In this document: positions 17,453 through 27,144 of the stretch, one piece after another
How the letters are laid out: each line of letters starts with the position of its first letter
How positions within the stretch are numbered: position 1 is the stretch's first letter
Source of the DNA: Candidatus Gastranaerophilales bacterium
GTDB lineage: Bacteria; Cyanobacteriota; Vampirovibrionia; Gastranaerophilales; Gastranaerophilaceae
DNA: 64,000 bases
Assembly (NCBI GenBank): GCA_910587815.1
Contig: CAJUNK010000007.1
Location: 1 to 64,000 of the forward strand
Reading direction: 5' to 3'
The notes under the pieces: generated by a model
What the model saw: the letters and a program-made list of their open reading frames with translations, nothing else
Database searches by the model: none
What the model was told of the DNA's origin: nothing
Position numbers and translations under genes: made by a program

Positions 17453-17950
17453 ATGGCAATTAGAACAACAGGCAAAAACGAGAAAAGATCAACATTTAAT
17501 GAAATAAATATCACACCTTTAACAGATATTTTCCTTGTATTGTTAATTATTATGATGGTGATAGCACCAAGCTTTCAATCAATGGATAACAATATAAAAA
17601 TGCCAGAAGTAAATTCAGGACTTAGTGTTGAAGAAAAAAATGCTACAGTTTCACTTACAAAAGAAGGGGAGTTTTTTCTAAACGGGGAAAGAATGAATGA
17701 TGAAACCGTTTTAGAGGAAAATCTCATTCAAATTGCAAACAAAATAAAAAATTCTGAAGACAGTAATGAAAAAAAAGAAGTTGTAGTAAAGGCCGATACA
17801 CAGGCAAAAAGCTCTGAAATCATGAAAATAATGAGAGCAGCACAAGCTGCCGGGTTTGAGAAACTTGTTGTTGCAGGAGAGCCATTATCCAAAAAAGAAC
17901 AGGAAAAACTCAAAAACGATTCCATAAAAGATGAAGAAAATCCAAGCTAG
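17453..17950 (+). CDS. exbD: ExbD/TolR family protein, copy 1
   Basis: ExbD is the second motor subunit; its single membrane helix carries the proton-relay Asp. Here NEINITPLTDIFLVLLIIMMVIAP has that Asp in its usual place, after a short basic N-terminus. The periplasmic domain (about residues 50-150) shows the ExbD fold strands EFFLNGERM, EVVVKADTQAKSSEIMKIMRAAQAAGF and VVAG. It ends in a charged tail (EEQEKLKNDSIKDEENPS). It is 23 bp upstream of a second exbD and shares 80 identical bases with it. Confidence 0.93.
   Translation: MAIRTTGKNEKRSTFNEINITPLTDIFLVLLIIMMVIAPSFQSMDNNIKMPEVNSGLSVEEKNATVSLTKEGEFFLNGERMNDETVLEENLIQIANKIKNSEDSNEKKEVVVKADTQAKSSEIMKIMRAAQAAGFEKLVVAGEPLSKKEQEKLKNDSIKDEENPS
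17491..17570 (+). repeat. 80-bp identical block, exbD copy 1
   Basis: Positions 17491-17570 and 17985-18064 are identical over 80 bases and cover the membrane helix codons. Outside, the genes share little DNA identity apart from a short upstream GAAAAGA. Confidence 0.95.
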
Positions 17951-17973
17951 AAAATCCAAATTAGGAAATTTAT

Positions 17974-18375
17974 ATGAAAAGACAAACATTTAATGAAATA
18001 AATATCACACCTTTAACAGATATTTTCCTTGTATTGTTAATTATTATGATGGTGATAGCACCAATGCTTGACCAACAGGGTTTAAATCTTGCAATTCCCG
18101 ATTATGTTGAAAAATCAGACAACGACAATACTGAAAACAAAATTTTAACTGTAGTTGTAAGTGAAGACAATAAATATTATATAGATGATGCAGAAGTATC
18201 TGAAAATATGCTGGCTTCAACAATAAAAGAAAAAACAAGAGAGCTTAGCACGGAGGGCAATTTTGGCGGCCTTATGATTGAAGCAAATGGAAACAGTGAT
18301 CATGGGGTTGTTGTAAAATTAATGGATACTGCAAGAAATACAGGAATAAACAGTATTTCAATTACAGAAATATAA
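17974..18375 (+). CDS. exbD: ExbD/TolR family protein, copy 2
   Basis: A second ExbD of 133 residues. The start is shorter than in copy 1, but the whole NEINITPLTDIFLVLLIIMMVIAP helix is identical. The periplasmic domain has diverged: KYYIDDAEVSENM, GGLMIEANGNSDHGVVVKLMDTARNTGI. Two different ExbDs in one motor are known in some Ton and Tol-like systems. It may mix with copy 1 in the channel, or one may serve another partner. Confidence 0.92.
   Translation: MKRQTFNEINITPLTDIFLVLLIIMMVIAPMLDQQGLNLAIPDYVEKSDNDNTENKILTVVVSEDNKYYIDDAEVSENMLASTIKEKTRELSTEGNFGGLMIEANGNSDHGVVVKLMDTARNTGINSISITEI
17985..18064 (+). repeat. 80-bp identical block, exbD copy 2
   Basis: Partner of the block at 17491-17570, in the same orientation, 494 bp apart. 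Confidence 0.95.
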
Positions 18376-18403
18376 AATAGAAAATAAGAGTGGAAGTAGA
18401 GTT

Positions 18404-21400
18404 ATGGATTTTAAGGGATTAAAAAATATTAATATTGATAAAAAATACAAAATAGCAGGTGCTATAATTGGCGGGCTGTTTGCCGCAGTATATCTTGCTT
18501 TTTTGATTTTACCGCACCTTATAGATTTAAATAAATTTATGCCGATGATATCTGATGAAGTGCAAAAAATCAGCGGTTTTAAAATTTCCGTTAACAAGCC
18601 AAAGCTAAGCACAACATTAAGATTAGGAGCAAAAATAAAGGCAGATAGATTCCAGCTAAATTACAAAGATAATTCACCTCTTATTGATTTAAAAAATCCG
18701 GAAATTGAAATAAATCTTCCTTCCATTTTAATTGGCCACATTAATTTAGATAAAATTAAAGCAGATGAACTTGATGCATATTTAATTTTCACCAAAGATA
18801 AAAAATATACAGTGATGGAATATGCAGATAATATTATAAAAAACACAACACCAAATGAAGAAACCGCAGCCAACAAAGAAGAAGTCAGCCAATTTAATTT
18901 TCCAATTGAAATTAAAAATGTTAATATAAAGGCTGATAAAATTGCTTTGCATCTTTTGGATGAAAATGTTAATAAAACATATTTAACACAATTTAACAAT
19001 TCTTCACTTTTATTAAAGTCTTTAAACGGCCCGCTTTCAATAAAAACCAATGGTTTTATTGGGATAGAAAATACTGACAAGAAATTTGTAAACTTTGATA
19101 TAAATTTCAAAACAAAACTTCCCAAATTCGAAACCTTGGCACAAAATACTGACAAAGATGCAACAAAAGAAGATGAAGAATTTGAATTAAATTTCAATCC
19201 ATTCAAAACATTGGATGATTTTAATTTTAGAAGCGATATTTTTGCAGATTTTAATATTAAAAATATTGAAAATTTTAGTGCAAAAGGCGATGTTACTATT
19301 GATAAATTCAGCCTTAAACTAGATGACATCCAGCTTCCAAACAGTTATTTAAATTTAAACTTTAAAAATAAAGATATTAATATTGATTCCAGGGTTTTTG
19401 CTGCAAAAGAAGAATTTATACAAACAAAAAGCAGCATCACAACAGGCAAAAAATCAAAATTAAATTTGAATATCAAAACAGATAAAATCACCATTAAGAG
19501 CTTAAAAGATATTATTGGTGCTATTTTAAATATCTGCTGCATAGAAAATGATATTAAAAGTATGACAGCAGCAGGTTACATCAATGGTGATTTTAATTTA
19601 GATACAGATTTTAAAACAATAAAATCAAATGGTGAATTAAAACTTGTTGAGGGAAATATCGGATATTCAAAAGCAGGGCTTGCAATAAACCAAATGCAAG
19701 CATTTTTGGATTTTTCTGACAACGCTTTAAATATTAAAGATACAAGCGCCACAATAAATGGAGCAAAATTCAGTGTAAATGGTGAAATAGCATCTAATGC
19801 AGATGTAAATTTAACCGTAAAATCCGACCCTTTAAAAATCAAGGATTTAATAAACATTGCAACAGAATTTAAGATTGTCAATAAAAAAGATATTGCTGAT
19901 TTTAATTTTGAAAACGGAGCTTTAACTGTGCTTGTCAATGTTTTAGGAGATTTTAAAAATATCCAGCCAAAAGCAGATATTAATTTAAATAATTTTAAAA
20001 TGACAGTAAAAAGCTTAAATATGCCCATAAATATTGATGATATAAATATCATTGCAAGGCCAAAAGACAAAAATAATATCGATGCGGCAATTGAAATTAA
20101 AGATATAAAAGCCAACATGAAAGAACCGGCACTTGCATTCAGCGCACCTAATGCAAAAATTACTGCTGATATGAAAAATATAAACATTCAACCTTTAAGC
20201 GCAACACTTGAAGGTACAAAAATTAATGTTTCAGGTGATATTTCAGATTATATGACAAAACCTGAAATGGACATTAAAATAAACGGAAATGTACACCCTA
20301 ATACGGTTTTAGCATTTATTCCAAAAGAATTCAGGGGAAACATCGATAAAAAAGGTTCTATGGCATATAATGCTTTAATTTCAGGTGCAGTAGATAATAT
20401 TAAAATTACGGGAAATTTAATATCAAACCCTGCAAATTATATTAGTATAATTGAAATTCCTGATGCCATAGGCAAAGAAAACACATTAAGCCTTGATGTA
20501 GCATTAAAAAATGATGTTTTAGAATTAAACGAAATTTCTGCAAAATCTTCAGGGGTGAAAATTGCAAATATAAAAGGACAAATAAAAAATATATATGCCA
20601 AAGAGCCATTTTTATCAAATATAGACATAAACATTCCAAGTAAAACAAATATTGTAATTCCTGTATTAAATAGAACAAGTTTAAACATAGTGGGCAATAT
20701 AATGCTTTCAGGCAAAGCTTTTTCACCAGATATTACAGGAAATATAAACATAGATACGCTAAAATATCCTGATTTTGACCTCACGCTTGAGAGCCTTATA
20801 CTTAATTTTAATAAAAGTATTTTAGGTGCAAAAGCACATAATATCAAAACTGCAAATTCTGATTTTTCAGGAGATGCGCTAATATCAACCAACTTTAACA
20901 ATGGAATTACTATAAATAACTTAAATTTTTCATCAGGATACATTGATTCAGATGCCTTAATAAAACTTGCAGAAAAAGCCGCATCCACCATGCCAGCTTC
21001 TGCACAAAATGCAACTGTAAACTCAAACAGTGCACAATCTGCTGATTTAGGAATTATCATTAATGGCGGACAGGCAAAAATAACAAAGTTAAAATCTGGC
21101 ACATTAAATATTGAAAACATAAATTATGAACACACATTATTAAACAATGTTTATAAACTTAACAATTTAACTGCAACATTTGCACAAGGAACGGCAAGCG
21201 GCAACTGTTCTTATAATATAATTAACGGCAAAATTGCAGCAGATATGCAAGCTGTAAACATTGCAATGAAAGATGCTGCAAAAGCATTTATCGGGATTGA
21301 CATTGTAAGAAGCGGCACACTGGATGGCACAGCAAAAGTTACGCTTTCAGGTGCTACGCTTGAAGAACAATTAAAAACATTAAACGGTACAGTGTCGTTT

Positions 21401-22147
21401 GAAGTAAAAGATGGCGAATATGGCGAAAGCATTAGTTTTGGACGCTTTATAAACGCTGCAAATGTTTTAAATTTAACTGCATTTAGCAATTTACTAAATA
21501 ACGTTACAACAAAGATTAACTCTTTTAATACACAAGAGTTTAAAAATATAAACGGAATTCTAACCTTTAACAAAGGTATAGCAGGAGTTTCAAGCTTTAA
21601 ATCCCAAGGTCCAAATATGAGCCTTTATGCAAATGGCACCTATAATCTTTTAAATAATAATGCAAATTTAAAAGTAACCGGGAAAGTTTCTTCTAAAGTG
21701 GCAAGCACACTTGGAGACCTTGGCACAAATAAACTACAGACAAAAATTGAAAAAGTTTCAAATATGGCAGAAAATGCGATAAATAAAGCAGTTGAAAAAT
21801 ATTCAGATAATAAAGCTGTACAAGCAGGCCTTGCAATACTTGGAAACTTGAAAAATGGCTCTAATAATTCAGCCAATGATAATACTTCAGAAGAAAATGA
21901 GCTCAAAAGTCAACAGACTACAGGCCAAATTGTAACTTCAATGGTAAAAGAAAAAATAAATCCACTATTTGGAAACATCCAAACAAGCGACATTGCAAAT
22001 ATACCACCACTATCTACAAATGAAACTGAAAATACAAAAAATTTCCAAGTAACAATTAGCGGGCTTATCACTAATCCAAAATCAATAAAAACACTTAAAT
22101 TTCAAAATGATGGCAGTACAAATAATATAAACAATCAAACCAATTAA
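18404..22147 (+). CDS. AsmA-like giant envelope protein
   Basis: A 1247-residue protein. The N-terminus is AsmA-like: a membrane helix (about residues 17-38, IAGAIIGGLFAAVYLAFLIL) followed by HLIDLNKFMPMISDEVQKISGFKISV, matching 'l.D.n.yr..i...v...tG..v'. The long middle is beta-rich and repeats N/D/K/I-rich strands as in lipid-bridge proteins. The C-terminal part (LDGTAKVTLSGA, FEVKDGEYG, GPNMSLYANGTYNLLNN, GKVSSKVASTLG) is an AsmA C-terminal domain paralogous to that of the protein at 9342-13976, followed by a low-complexity Asn/Ser/Glu stretch. It is the last gene of the tonB operon (28 bp after exbD copy 2). A role in moving lipid or assembling outer-membrane proteins is inferred from the family. 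Confidence 0.82.
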   Translation: MDFKGLKNINIDKKYKIAGAIIGGLFAAVYLAFLILPHLIDLNKFMPMISDEVQKISGFKISVNKPKLSTTLRLGAKIKADRFQLNYKDNSPLIDLKNPEIEINLPSILIGHINLDKIKADELDAYLIFTKDKKYTVMEYADNIIKNTTPNEETAANKEEVSQFNFPIEIKNVNIKADKIALHLLDENVNKTYLTQFNNSSLLLKSLNGPLSIKTNGFIGIENTDKKFVNFDINFKTKLPKFETLAQNTDKDATKEDEEFELNFNPFKTLDDFNFRSDIFADFNIKNIENFSAKGDVTIDKFSLKLDDIQLPNSYLNLNFKNKDINIDSRVFAAKEEFIQTKSSITTGKKSKLNLNIKTDKITIKSLKDIIGAILNICCIENDIKSMTAAGYINGDFNLDTDFKTIKSNGELKLVEGNIGYSKAGLAINQMQAFLDFSDNALNIKDTSATINGAKFSVNGEIASNADVNLTVKSDPLKIKDLINIATEFKIVNKKDIADFNFENGALTVLVNVLGDFKNIQPKADINLNNFKMTVKSLNMPINIDDINIIARPKDKNNIDAAIEIKDIKANMKEPALAFSAPNAKITADMKNINIQPLSATLEGTKINVSGDISDYMTKPEMDIKINGNVHPNTVLAFIPKEFRGNIDKKGSMAYNALISGAVDNIKITGNLISNPANYISIIEIPDAIGKENTLSLDVALKNDVLELNEISAKSSGVKIANIKGQIKNIYAKEPFLSNIDINIPSKTNIVIPVLNRTSLNIVGNIMLSGKAFSPDITGNINIDTLKYPDFDLTLESLILNFNKSILGAKAHNIKTANSDFSGDALISTNFNNGITINNLNFSSGYIDSDALIKLAEKAASTMPASAQNATVNSNSAQSADLGIIINGGQAKITKLKSGTLNIENINYEHTLLNNVYKLNNLTATFAQGTASGNCSYNIINGKIAADMQAVNIAMKDAAKAFIGIDIVRSGTLDGTAKVTLSGATLEEQLKTLNGTVSFEVKDGEYGESISFGRFINAANVLNLTAFSNLLNNVTTKINSFNTQEFKNINGILTFNKGIAGVSSFKSQGPNMSLYANGTYNLLNNNANLKVTGKVSSKVASTLGDLGTNKLQTKIEKVSNMAENAINKAVEKYSDNKAVQAGLAILGNLKNGSNNSANDNTSEENELKSQQTTGQIVTSMVKEKINPLFGNIQTSDIANIPPLSTNETENTKNFQVTISGLITNPKSIKTLKFQNDGSTNNINNQTN

Positions 22148-22149
22148 AT

Positions 22150-25100
22150 CTATGCTGCTGTGGTATGAGAATTTGCTTGATTTGGATCAATAACTTGACC
22201 AAGAGAATTAAGATAGCTTGCCTGATTATTAATAGTATCGCTGCTTGCAAGTATTGAATATAGCGGTTTATTAGCAAAAATATGTCTTGCTGCTGCCATA
22301 ATATCCGAAGGGGTCATTTTATCAATAGCTTTTATATATTCATCCATCCTTTTAATTCCATAAGGCTGGTGAAGGTTCATTGCTAAAAGAGCTGTTTTTG
22401 AAGCAGGCAATTCTACCTGTCTTGCATATTTTTGCTTTAAAATCATCTTAGCGCTGTTTAATTCATCTTCTGTAACCATTTCATTCATCAATTTTGATGC
22501 ATGCTCGCTAAAACCATCTAAGGATTTTTGAAGATTATCATATTTTATATCATTTTGTTTTTTATCATCAGTTGTGGATAAAATAGACATGGTTAAAATA
22601 CCTGTATCTTCAAAAGATTGAACAGAACTTGACACCCTATAAGCAAGTTTTTGTTTCTCCCTCAAATCTTGAAAAAGTCTTGATGAAGGAGAACCGCCAA
22701 GAATTGTGTTTAAAAGCTCAAACTTAACTTCATCCTGAATATTACCGCTCATTTTAAATGAATAAGTTTTTGTAATCTGCGCCTGATTTCTTTCTTCTGT
22801 ATCAATAATAACTTTTGCCATATCGTTTGCCTTAAAATTATTATAAATTGGCGTATATGCAGGCATTAGCTGTTGAAATTTCATATTTGGTGTATTTATT
22901 TTTGAAAAGACTTCATTTTTTAAAGCAGGATTTTTTTCAAATGGAGCACTGATAATAAATGCAGATGTAGAATTTGCTATCATATCATTATAATGTTTTT
23001 TAACATCATCTAAAGTTAAGGTCTTGAGCCCTTCTAGAATTTGTTTCGGCTTTGAAAAATAATTACCAAATAGTTGATCTAAAATATTATCAGATGCATC
23101 TTTACTTATAGATTCAAAATATGCAATCAAATCAGCTTTTGATTTTTCAAAATCAGATTTGGTAAACCTTGGCGCATACAATGCCTCTTTCATGGTATCA
23201 ATAGATTTACCTACGCCGTTTTCCAAACAATCTGCTGCAAGGGAAATTTGAAATCCATTTGCATCTGCAACAAATGAAATACCATTTGTTTCTGCATCTG
23301 ATGTAAATTTATCCCTGTTTCTGTATGCACTTCCATTGTTTAGTAATTCTGTCAACATATATGCTGTCGCTGGGTTTTTTGGCACAGAACCTTTGGATGT
23401 CAGACGCCATTCCATAAAACATGGTTCAGTTGGATAATCATTTAAAACAACATGGGTATTATCCGGTAAAACAGCTTCTCTGACATCCGTTGTAGTGATA
23501 TTGCCAGAACCAAATGAAATTTGTTGTCCTAATGTATTTTGAGGATAAACACCATTTGCATTATTTTTCAAATAATAGTTATTTTGCGCATTGATGCGAT
23601 TACTATTCAAAGAATAGAGCGAATATTTACTTTTTTTATAATTATTATTAATAGCCTCATCTGAAACATTTGAAGGATGCACAACTGCGATAGAAGCTTT
23701 ATTTAAATCTACAAAATTCTTTGCTGCCATTTGTATATCGTATGGAGTAAGAGAATTTATAGCCTCCTTATAATCTGAAATCGACGCAAAATCTCCATCC
23801 ATAAGGCTTGTACCTATAGTATCACAAATGGATGCAGAATCTTGAAAAGAAATTGCAACAGATTTTATAAGATTGTTTTTTAAAATCCTCATCTCTTGTT
23901 CTGTAGGAGGATTTGTTGCAAGATTTTCTATAGTTGAATAAAAAACATCCAATGCTTCTTGTTCTTTACCTGATGGAGCCACCATTTGAAACAAAAATGC
24001 CTGTGGATCAGTTTGCTTTAAGCCCACCTTTTGCATTTGAAAATCTGTGTAACCATTTATTTTTTCAAGAGCATTTGCAAGCCTTGCATTTATACCGCCC
24101 GTTAAAAATACACCCAATGCTTGCGAAGCTATATTACCCTTAAAATCGCCTGCTAAAGGACCGCTAAACGCAAGAAGCACGGATGTACAATTATAATTTG
24201 GCGATTTATAATCTACACGAACAGAAGAATTTATAGGTGTAAGTGTTTCAGTTATTCTATTTTGTTCAGGATTTAAAACCGCTTTTTGCGTGAAATTTTT
24301 TGAAATCAATTCCATAGTTTTTGCAGGATCAACATCACCTACAACAACTGTGCAAAGATTATCAGGCGTATAGTGTCTTTGCCAATAATCCACAACATTA
24401 TTTCTATCTAATGCATTTACAGTTTGAATAGAACCTGCAACCAAATTGCTTGAATTAGATTTTATTTGGAATAAATTCCTTATTACATCATTTGCCGCAA
24501 CAGATATCATATCATCATTCACCATGCTGATTTCAGATGTTACAGGCCCTTTTTCTTTTTCAATCATATCATTTGGAAACAAGGGATGAGTAATCATATC
24601 AGCATGCATGCCAATAGTTTTTTCTAAATCCTTATCAGACATAATGGCAGATTCAATATAATAATCAGTTAATGCATAATCTGTAGATGCATTAGTGGAA
24701 GAACCCATCTTGCTTACTTCTTTAAAAAATTCCCCTGGTGCCAGATTTTTACTTCCATTAAAAAGATTATGTTCTATAAAATGACTAATGCCCCTTATTT
24801 TATCTGTTTCATTCATAGAGCCAGAATTTACAAAAGTTTTTACTATTGTAGAACCTTGCTTTGGCATTATTGCAACCCTTTGGCCATTTTGAAGCATATA
24901 AAGGTATATATCATCACCATAAGGGGTTTTTTCTACACCTAAAAAACTATATGAAACCGGCATATTTGGATTTACTACAGCGCTATTATATATATTTGAA
25001 GAACCCGCAAGAGAATTTGCACCATTATTTTGCACAATGGCAGGATTTATGTTTTGGTAAAAATAATTTGATAATTGATATGGCACTGTTTGATATTGGG

Positions 25101-25206
25101 GTTGAGGCATATTTTGTTGCGCATGCGCAGCATTCATTTGCTGCATGTACGGATTATATGCAGCATTTGGATACATATTGGAAGTATTATATGCAAAATT
25201 TGTCAT
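22150..25206 (-). CDS. M16 (insulinase/pitrilysin) zinc peptidase with N/Q/Y-rich N-tail
   Basis: A 1018-residue peptidase with two M16 halves. The first half holds the inverted zinc motif HFIEH (residues 142-146) and the downstream Glu in KEKGPVTSEISMVNDD, so it should be active; the second half (about 560-990) has no zinc motif but carries the typical LLNTILGGSPSSRLFQDLREKQKLAYRV segment. M16 enzymes degrade peptides inside a clamshell. The first 80 residues are low complexity, rich in Asn, Gln, Tyr and Pro, with no signal peptide, so export is unclear. Its 3' end lies 2 bp from the end of the convergent AsmA-like gene. Confidence 0.9.
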   Translation of the reverse strand: MTNFAYNTSNMYPNAAYNPYMQQMNAAHAQQNMPQPQYQTVPYQLSNYFYQNINPAIVQNNGANSLAGSSNIYNSAVVNPNMPVSYSFLGVEKTPYGDDIYLYMLQNGQRVAIMPKQGSTIVKTFVNSGSMNETDKIRGISHFIEHNLFNGSKNLAPGEFFKEVSKMGSSTNASTDYALTDYYIESAIMSDKDLEKTIGMHADMITHPLFPNDMIEKEKGPVTSEISMVNDDMISVAANDVIRNLFQIKSNSSNLVAGSIQTVNALDRNNVVDYWQRHYTPDNLCTVVVGDVDPAKTMELISKNFTQKAVLNPEQNRITETLTPINSSVRVDYKSPNYNCTSVLLAFSGPLAGDFKGNIASQALGVFLTGGINARLANALEKINGYTDFQMQKVGLKQTDPQAFLFQMVAPSGKEQEALDVFYSTIENLATNPPTEQEMRILKNNLIKSVAISFQDSASICDTIGTSLMDGDFASISDYKEAINSLTPYDIQMAAKNFVDLNKASIAVVHPSNVSDEAINNNYKKSKYSLYSLNSNRINAQNNYYLKNNANGVYPQNTLGQQISFGSGNITTTDVREAVLPDNTHVVLNDYPTEPCFMEWRLTSKGSVPKNPATAYMLTELLNNGSAYRNRDKFTSDAETNGISFVADANGFQISLAADCLENGVGKSIDTMKEALYAPRFTKSDFEKSKADLIAYFESISKDASDNILDQLFGNYFSKPKQILEGLKTLTLDDVKKHYNDMIANSTSAFIISAPFEKNPALKNEVFSKINTPNMKFQQLMPAYTPIYNNFKANDMAKVIIDTEERNQAQITKTYSFKMSGNIQDEVKFELLNTILGGSPSSRLFQDLREKQKLAYRVSSSVQSFEDTGILTMSILSTTDDKKQNDIKYDNLQKSLDGFSEHASKLMNEMVTEDELNSAKMILKQKYARQVELPASKTALLAMNLHQPYGIKRMDEYIKAIDKMTPSDIMAAARHIFANKPLYSILASSDTINNQASYLNSLGQVIDPNQANSHTTAA

Positions 25207-25385
25207 AATTACTTATTTAATAAAACCACAGAGATTGAAAATATTGCATAAAATAGGAAAATATTATTAAGCTTTTTTAAGCACTAAAGTTAATATTTAA
25301 CATGTATTTTTCCAATGTTTAAAGTAAAATAGTTAGAGCTTAGAAGAAAAGTTTTAAGCCCTTTTAAAAATAGCAAGAGGTAAAA

Positions 25386-26444
25386 ATGATACTAAAAGAT
25401 AAAACACTGGGTATGCCAAGGGCACTTACATATTATAATTATTTTCCTTTTTTATATGGCTTTTTTACAAATCTTGGTTTTAAAATTATACTTTCAGACC
25501 CCACCACCAAAAAAACTTTGGTAGATGGCGCTTCATTAGTTGTCACAGAAACCTGTTTACCTATTAAGGTATATGTAGGGCATGTTATAAATCTAATTGA
25601 AAAAGGAGTGAAAAATATTTTTACTCCATCTATTCAGTCTATAGCGCCAAAGATTTACAATTGCTCAAAAATAAGAGGTCTTCCTGATTTAATTAGAAAC
25701 GTTGTTAAGGGAGATTATAATTTAATTGAAACAACACTTGATAAATCTGAAAAAAATCTTGGTCTTATGGAATTTTTAAAAGAGGCAGTTAAACCTTTTG
25801 GAATTACAAATGAGAGCAAAATTAAAGACGCCCTGCGCGCAGGTTTTGTATTACATAACAATTTCAGAGTTATGATGCAGCATAATTTAACTTTTGATAA
25901 TGCATTAAAAAATGCAAAAGATGGAAAAGTTGTAATTAATTCTACAAAAGAAGATAATGCTGGCATAAATGTCGCACTTATAGCACATGGATACAATATT
26001 TATGATAAGCGCGTATGCATGGATGTATTTAAGAAATTGAAAGATTTAGGTGTGAATGTATACAGCGCACTTCAATTAACCGATGAACAGTTAAAGGATG
26101 GCATAAATACACTCGAAGCAGAATTGTATTGGGCAAACCAACTAGAAATGACTGGTGCAGCTGGACATTATCTAAAAAGTGATTCAATAGACGGTTTAAT
26201 CACCATTACAGCTTTTGGCTGCGGACCAGATTCTCTTATGATTGAAGATATTAAAAGAAAATCTAAGAATTTTAATAAACCTTTACTAAATTTAACAATT
26301 GATGAACACACAGGCGAAGCAGGATTTGTAACAAGGCTGGAAGCTTTTTGCGATATGTTATACCGCAAAAAACGCACCCTTAGTATAAAAGAAAATAATC
26401 AGAATAAAGCTTATTCTGCATCGTATTCATCTATATCTTCATAG
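25386..26444 (+). CDS. DUF2229 protein, acyl-CoA dehydratase activase-related
   Basis: A 352-residue protein matching the DUF2229/CoA-substrate-specific activase-related family: GMPRALTYYNYFPFLYGFFTNLGFKIILSDPT, then VVTETCLPIKVYVGHV and INTLEAELYWANQLEMTGA, and TAFGCGPDSLM ... EHTGEAGFVTRLEAF near the end. In the large activase proteins this module follows the ATPase; here it is alone. Cys in ETCLPIK and GCGPD could bind an Fe-S cluster. Substrate is unknown. SD is AGAGG-like, 5-6 nt before ATG (AAGAGGTAAAA). Its last 34 bp overlap the convergent DUF1292 gene. Confidence 0.8.
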   Translation: MILKDKTLGMPRALTYYNYFPFLYGFFTNLGFKIILSDPTTKKTLVDGASLVVTETCLPIKVYVGHVINLIEKGVKNIFTPSIQSIAPKIYNCSKIRGLPDLIRNVVKGDYNLIETTLDKSEKNLGLMEFLKEAVKPFGITNESKIKDALRAGFVLHNNFRVMMQHNLTFDNALKNAKDGKVVINSTKEDNAGINVALIAHGYNIYDKRVCMDVFKKLKDLGVNVYSALQLTDEQLKDGINTLEAELYWANQLEMTGAAGHYLKSDSIDGLITITAFGCGPDSLMIEDIKRKSKNFNKPLLNLTIDEHTGEAGFVTRLEAFCDMLYRKKRTLSIKENNQNKAYSASYSSISS

Positions 26445-26728
26445 CCTTCTTCTGATAATATTGCTTCTGATACAAGATTAAATTCTTCATCATCATCAAT
26501 TGTTTCAAAAACATATTCTGAAGCATCTTGCTTCAAGCGCATTAAAATAACTTCAGCTTCTTCTTTTGAACCATCTTGTATATCTTCATCAACAGGAAGC
26601 AAAAGCGCGTAGTCAAAATCATTTACAGTTACTATATCCAAAAGCTTGAGGCTTATTTCTTCACCATTTTCACCAACTGTTTTAATAACCTGCAATTCTC
26701 TATTATCCATATCATCAAATCTGTTCAT
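26411..26728 (-). CDS. DUF1292 family protein
   Basis: A 105-residue acidic protein with the DUF1292 pattern: ISLKLLDIVTVNDFDYALLLPVDED, then EAEVILMRLKQD, FETIDDDEEFNLVSEAILSE. In Firmicutes such proteins (YrzB) sit directly downstream of ruvX, as here (gap 5 bp). Function is unknown. The end overlaps the convergent DUF2229 gene. Confidence 0.85.
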   Translation of the reverse strand: MNRFDDMDNRELQVIKTVGENGEEISLKLLDIVTVNDFDYALLLPVDEDIQDGSKEEAEVILMRLKQDASEYVFETIDDDEEFNLVSEAILSEEGYEDIDEYDAE

Positions 26729-26733
26729 AACTA

Positions 26734-27144
26734 TTATTCTCCTAAGTAATCTTCTAAAATTATACAGGCACTTTCTATATCAACAAGCCCTTTGTTTTTT
26801 GTATATTTAACATTTTCTTTTTTCAATTTTTCTTCTGCTTCAAAAGAAGTTAGTCTTTCATCCCTATAGATAATTTTATATTTATCTAGCAATGGTGCTA
26901 TAAAATCAACATTTTTTTGAGCTTGAAAACCAAATGTACCATCCATATTATAAGGCACACCAATCAAAATTTCATTAACACTATAAAGCTTGCATAATGC
27001 TTCAATTTCACTTAATGCTTCTTTGTCGTTTTTTCTAATTACAAGTTCTGTTTGTGATACAAACAAACCAAAAGGATCGCTAAGTGCAACCCCTATGCGT
27101 TTGTCTCCAATATCCAATGCCATTATTCTATTTAATTTATCCAT
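26734..27144 (-). CDS. ruvX: RuvX/YqgF Holliday junction resolvase-like RNase H-fold protein
   Basis: A 136-residue RNase H-fold protein implicated in Holliday junction cleavage and 16S rRNA maturation. It shows MALDIGDKRIGVALSDPFGL (first catalytic Asp), EILIGVPYNMDG, YRDERLTSFEAEEKL and DIESACIILEDYL, the full family set. Start is ATG with GAG 5 nt upstream. It overlaps the preceding 541-residue gene by 13 bp, implying translational coupling. Confidence 0.95.
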   Translation of the reverse strand: MDKLNRIMALDIGDKRIGVALSDPFGLFVSQTELVIRKNDKEALSEIEALCKLYSVNEILIGVPYNMDGTFGFQAQKNVDFIAPLLDKYKIIYRDERLTSFEAEEKLKKENVKYTKNKGLVDIESACIILEDYLGE

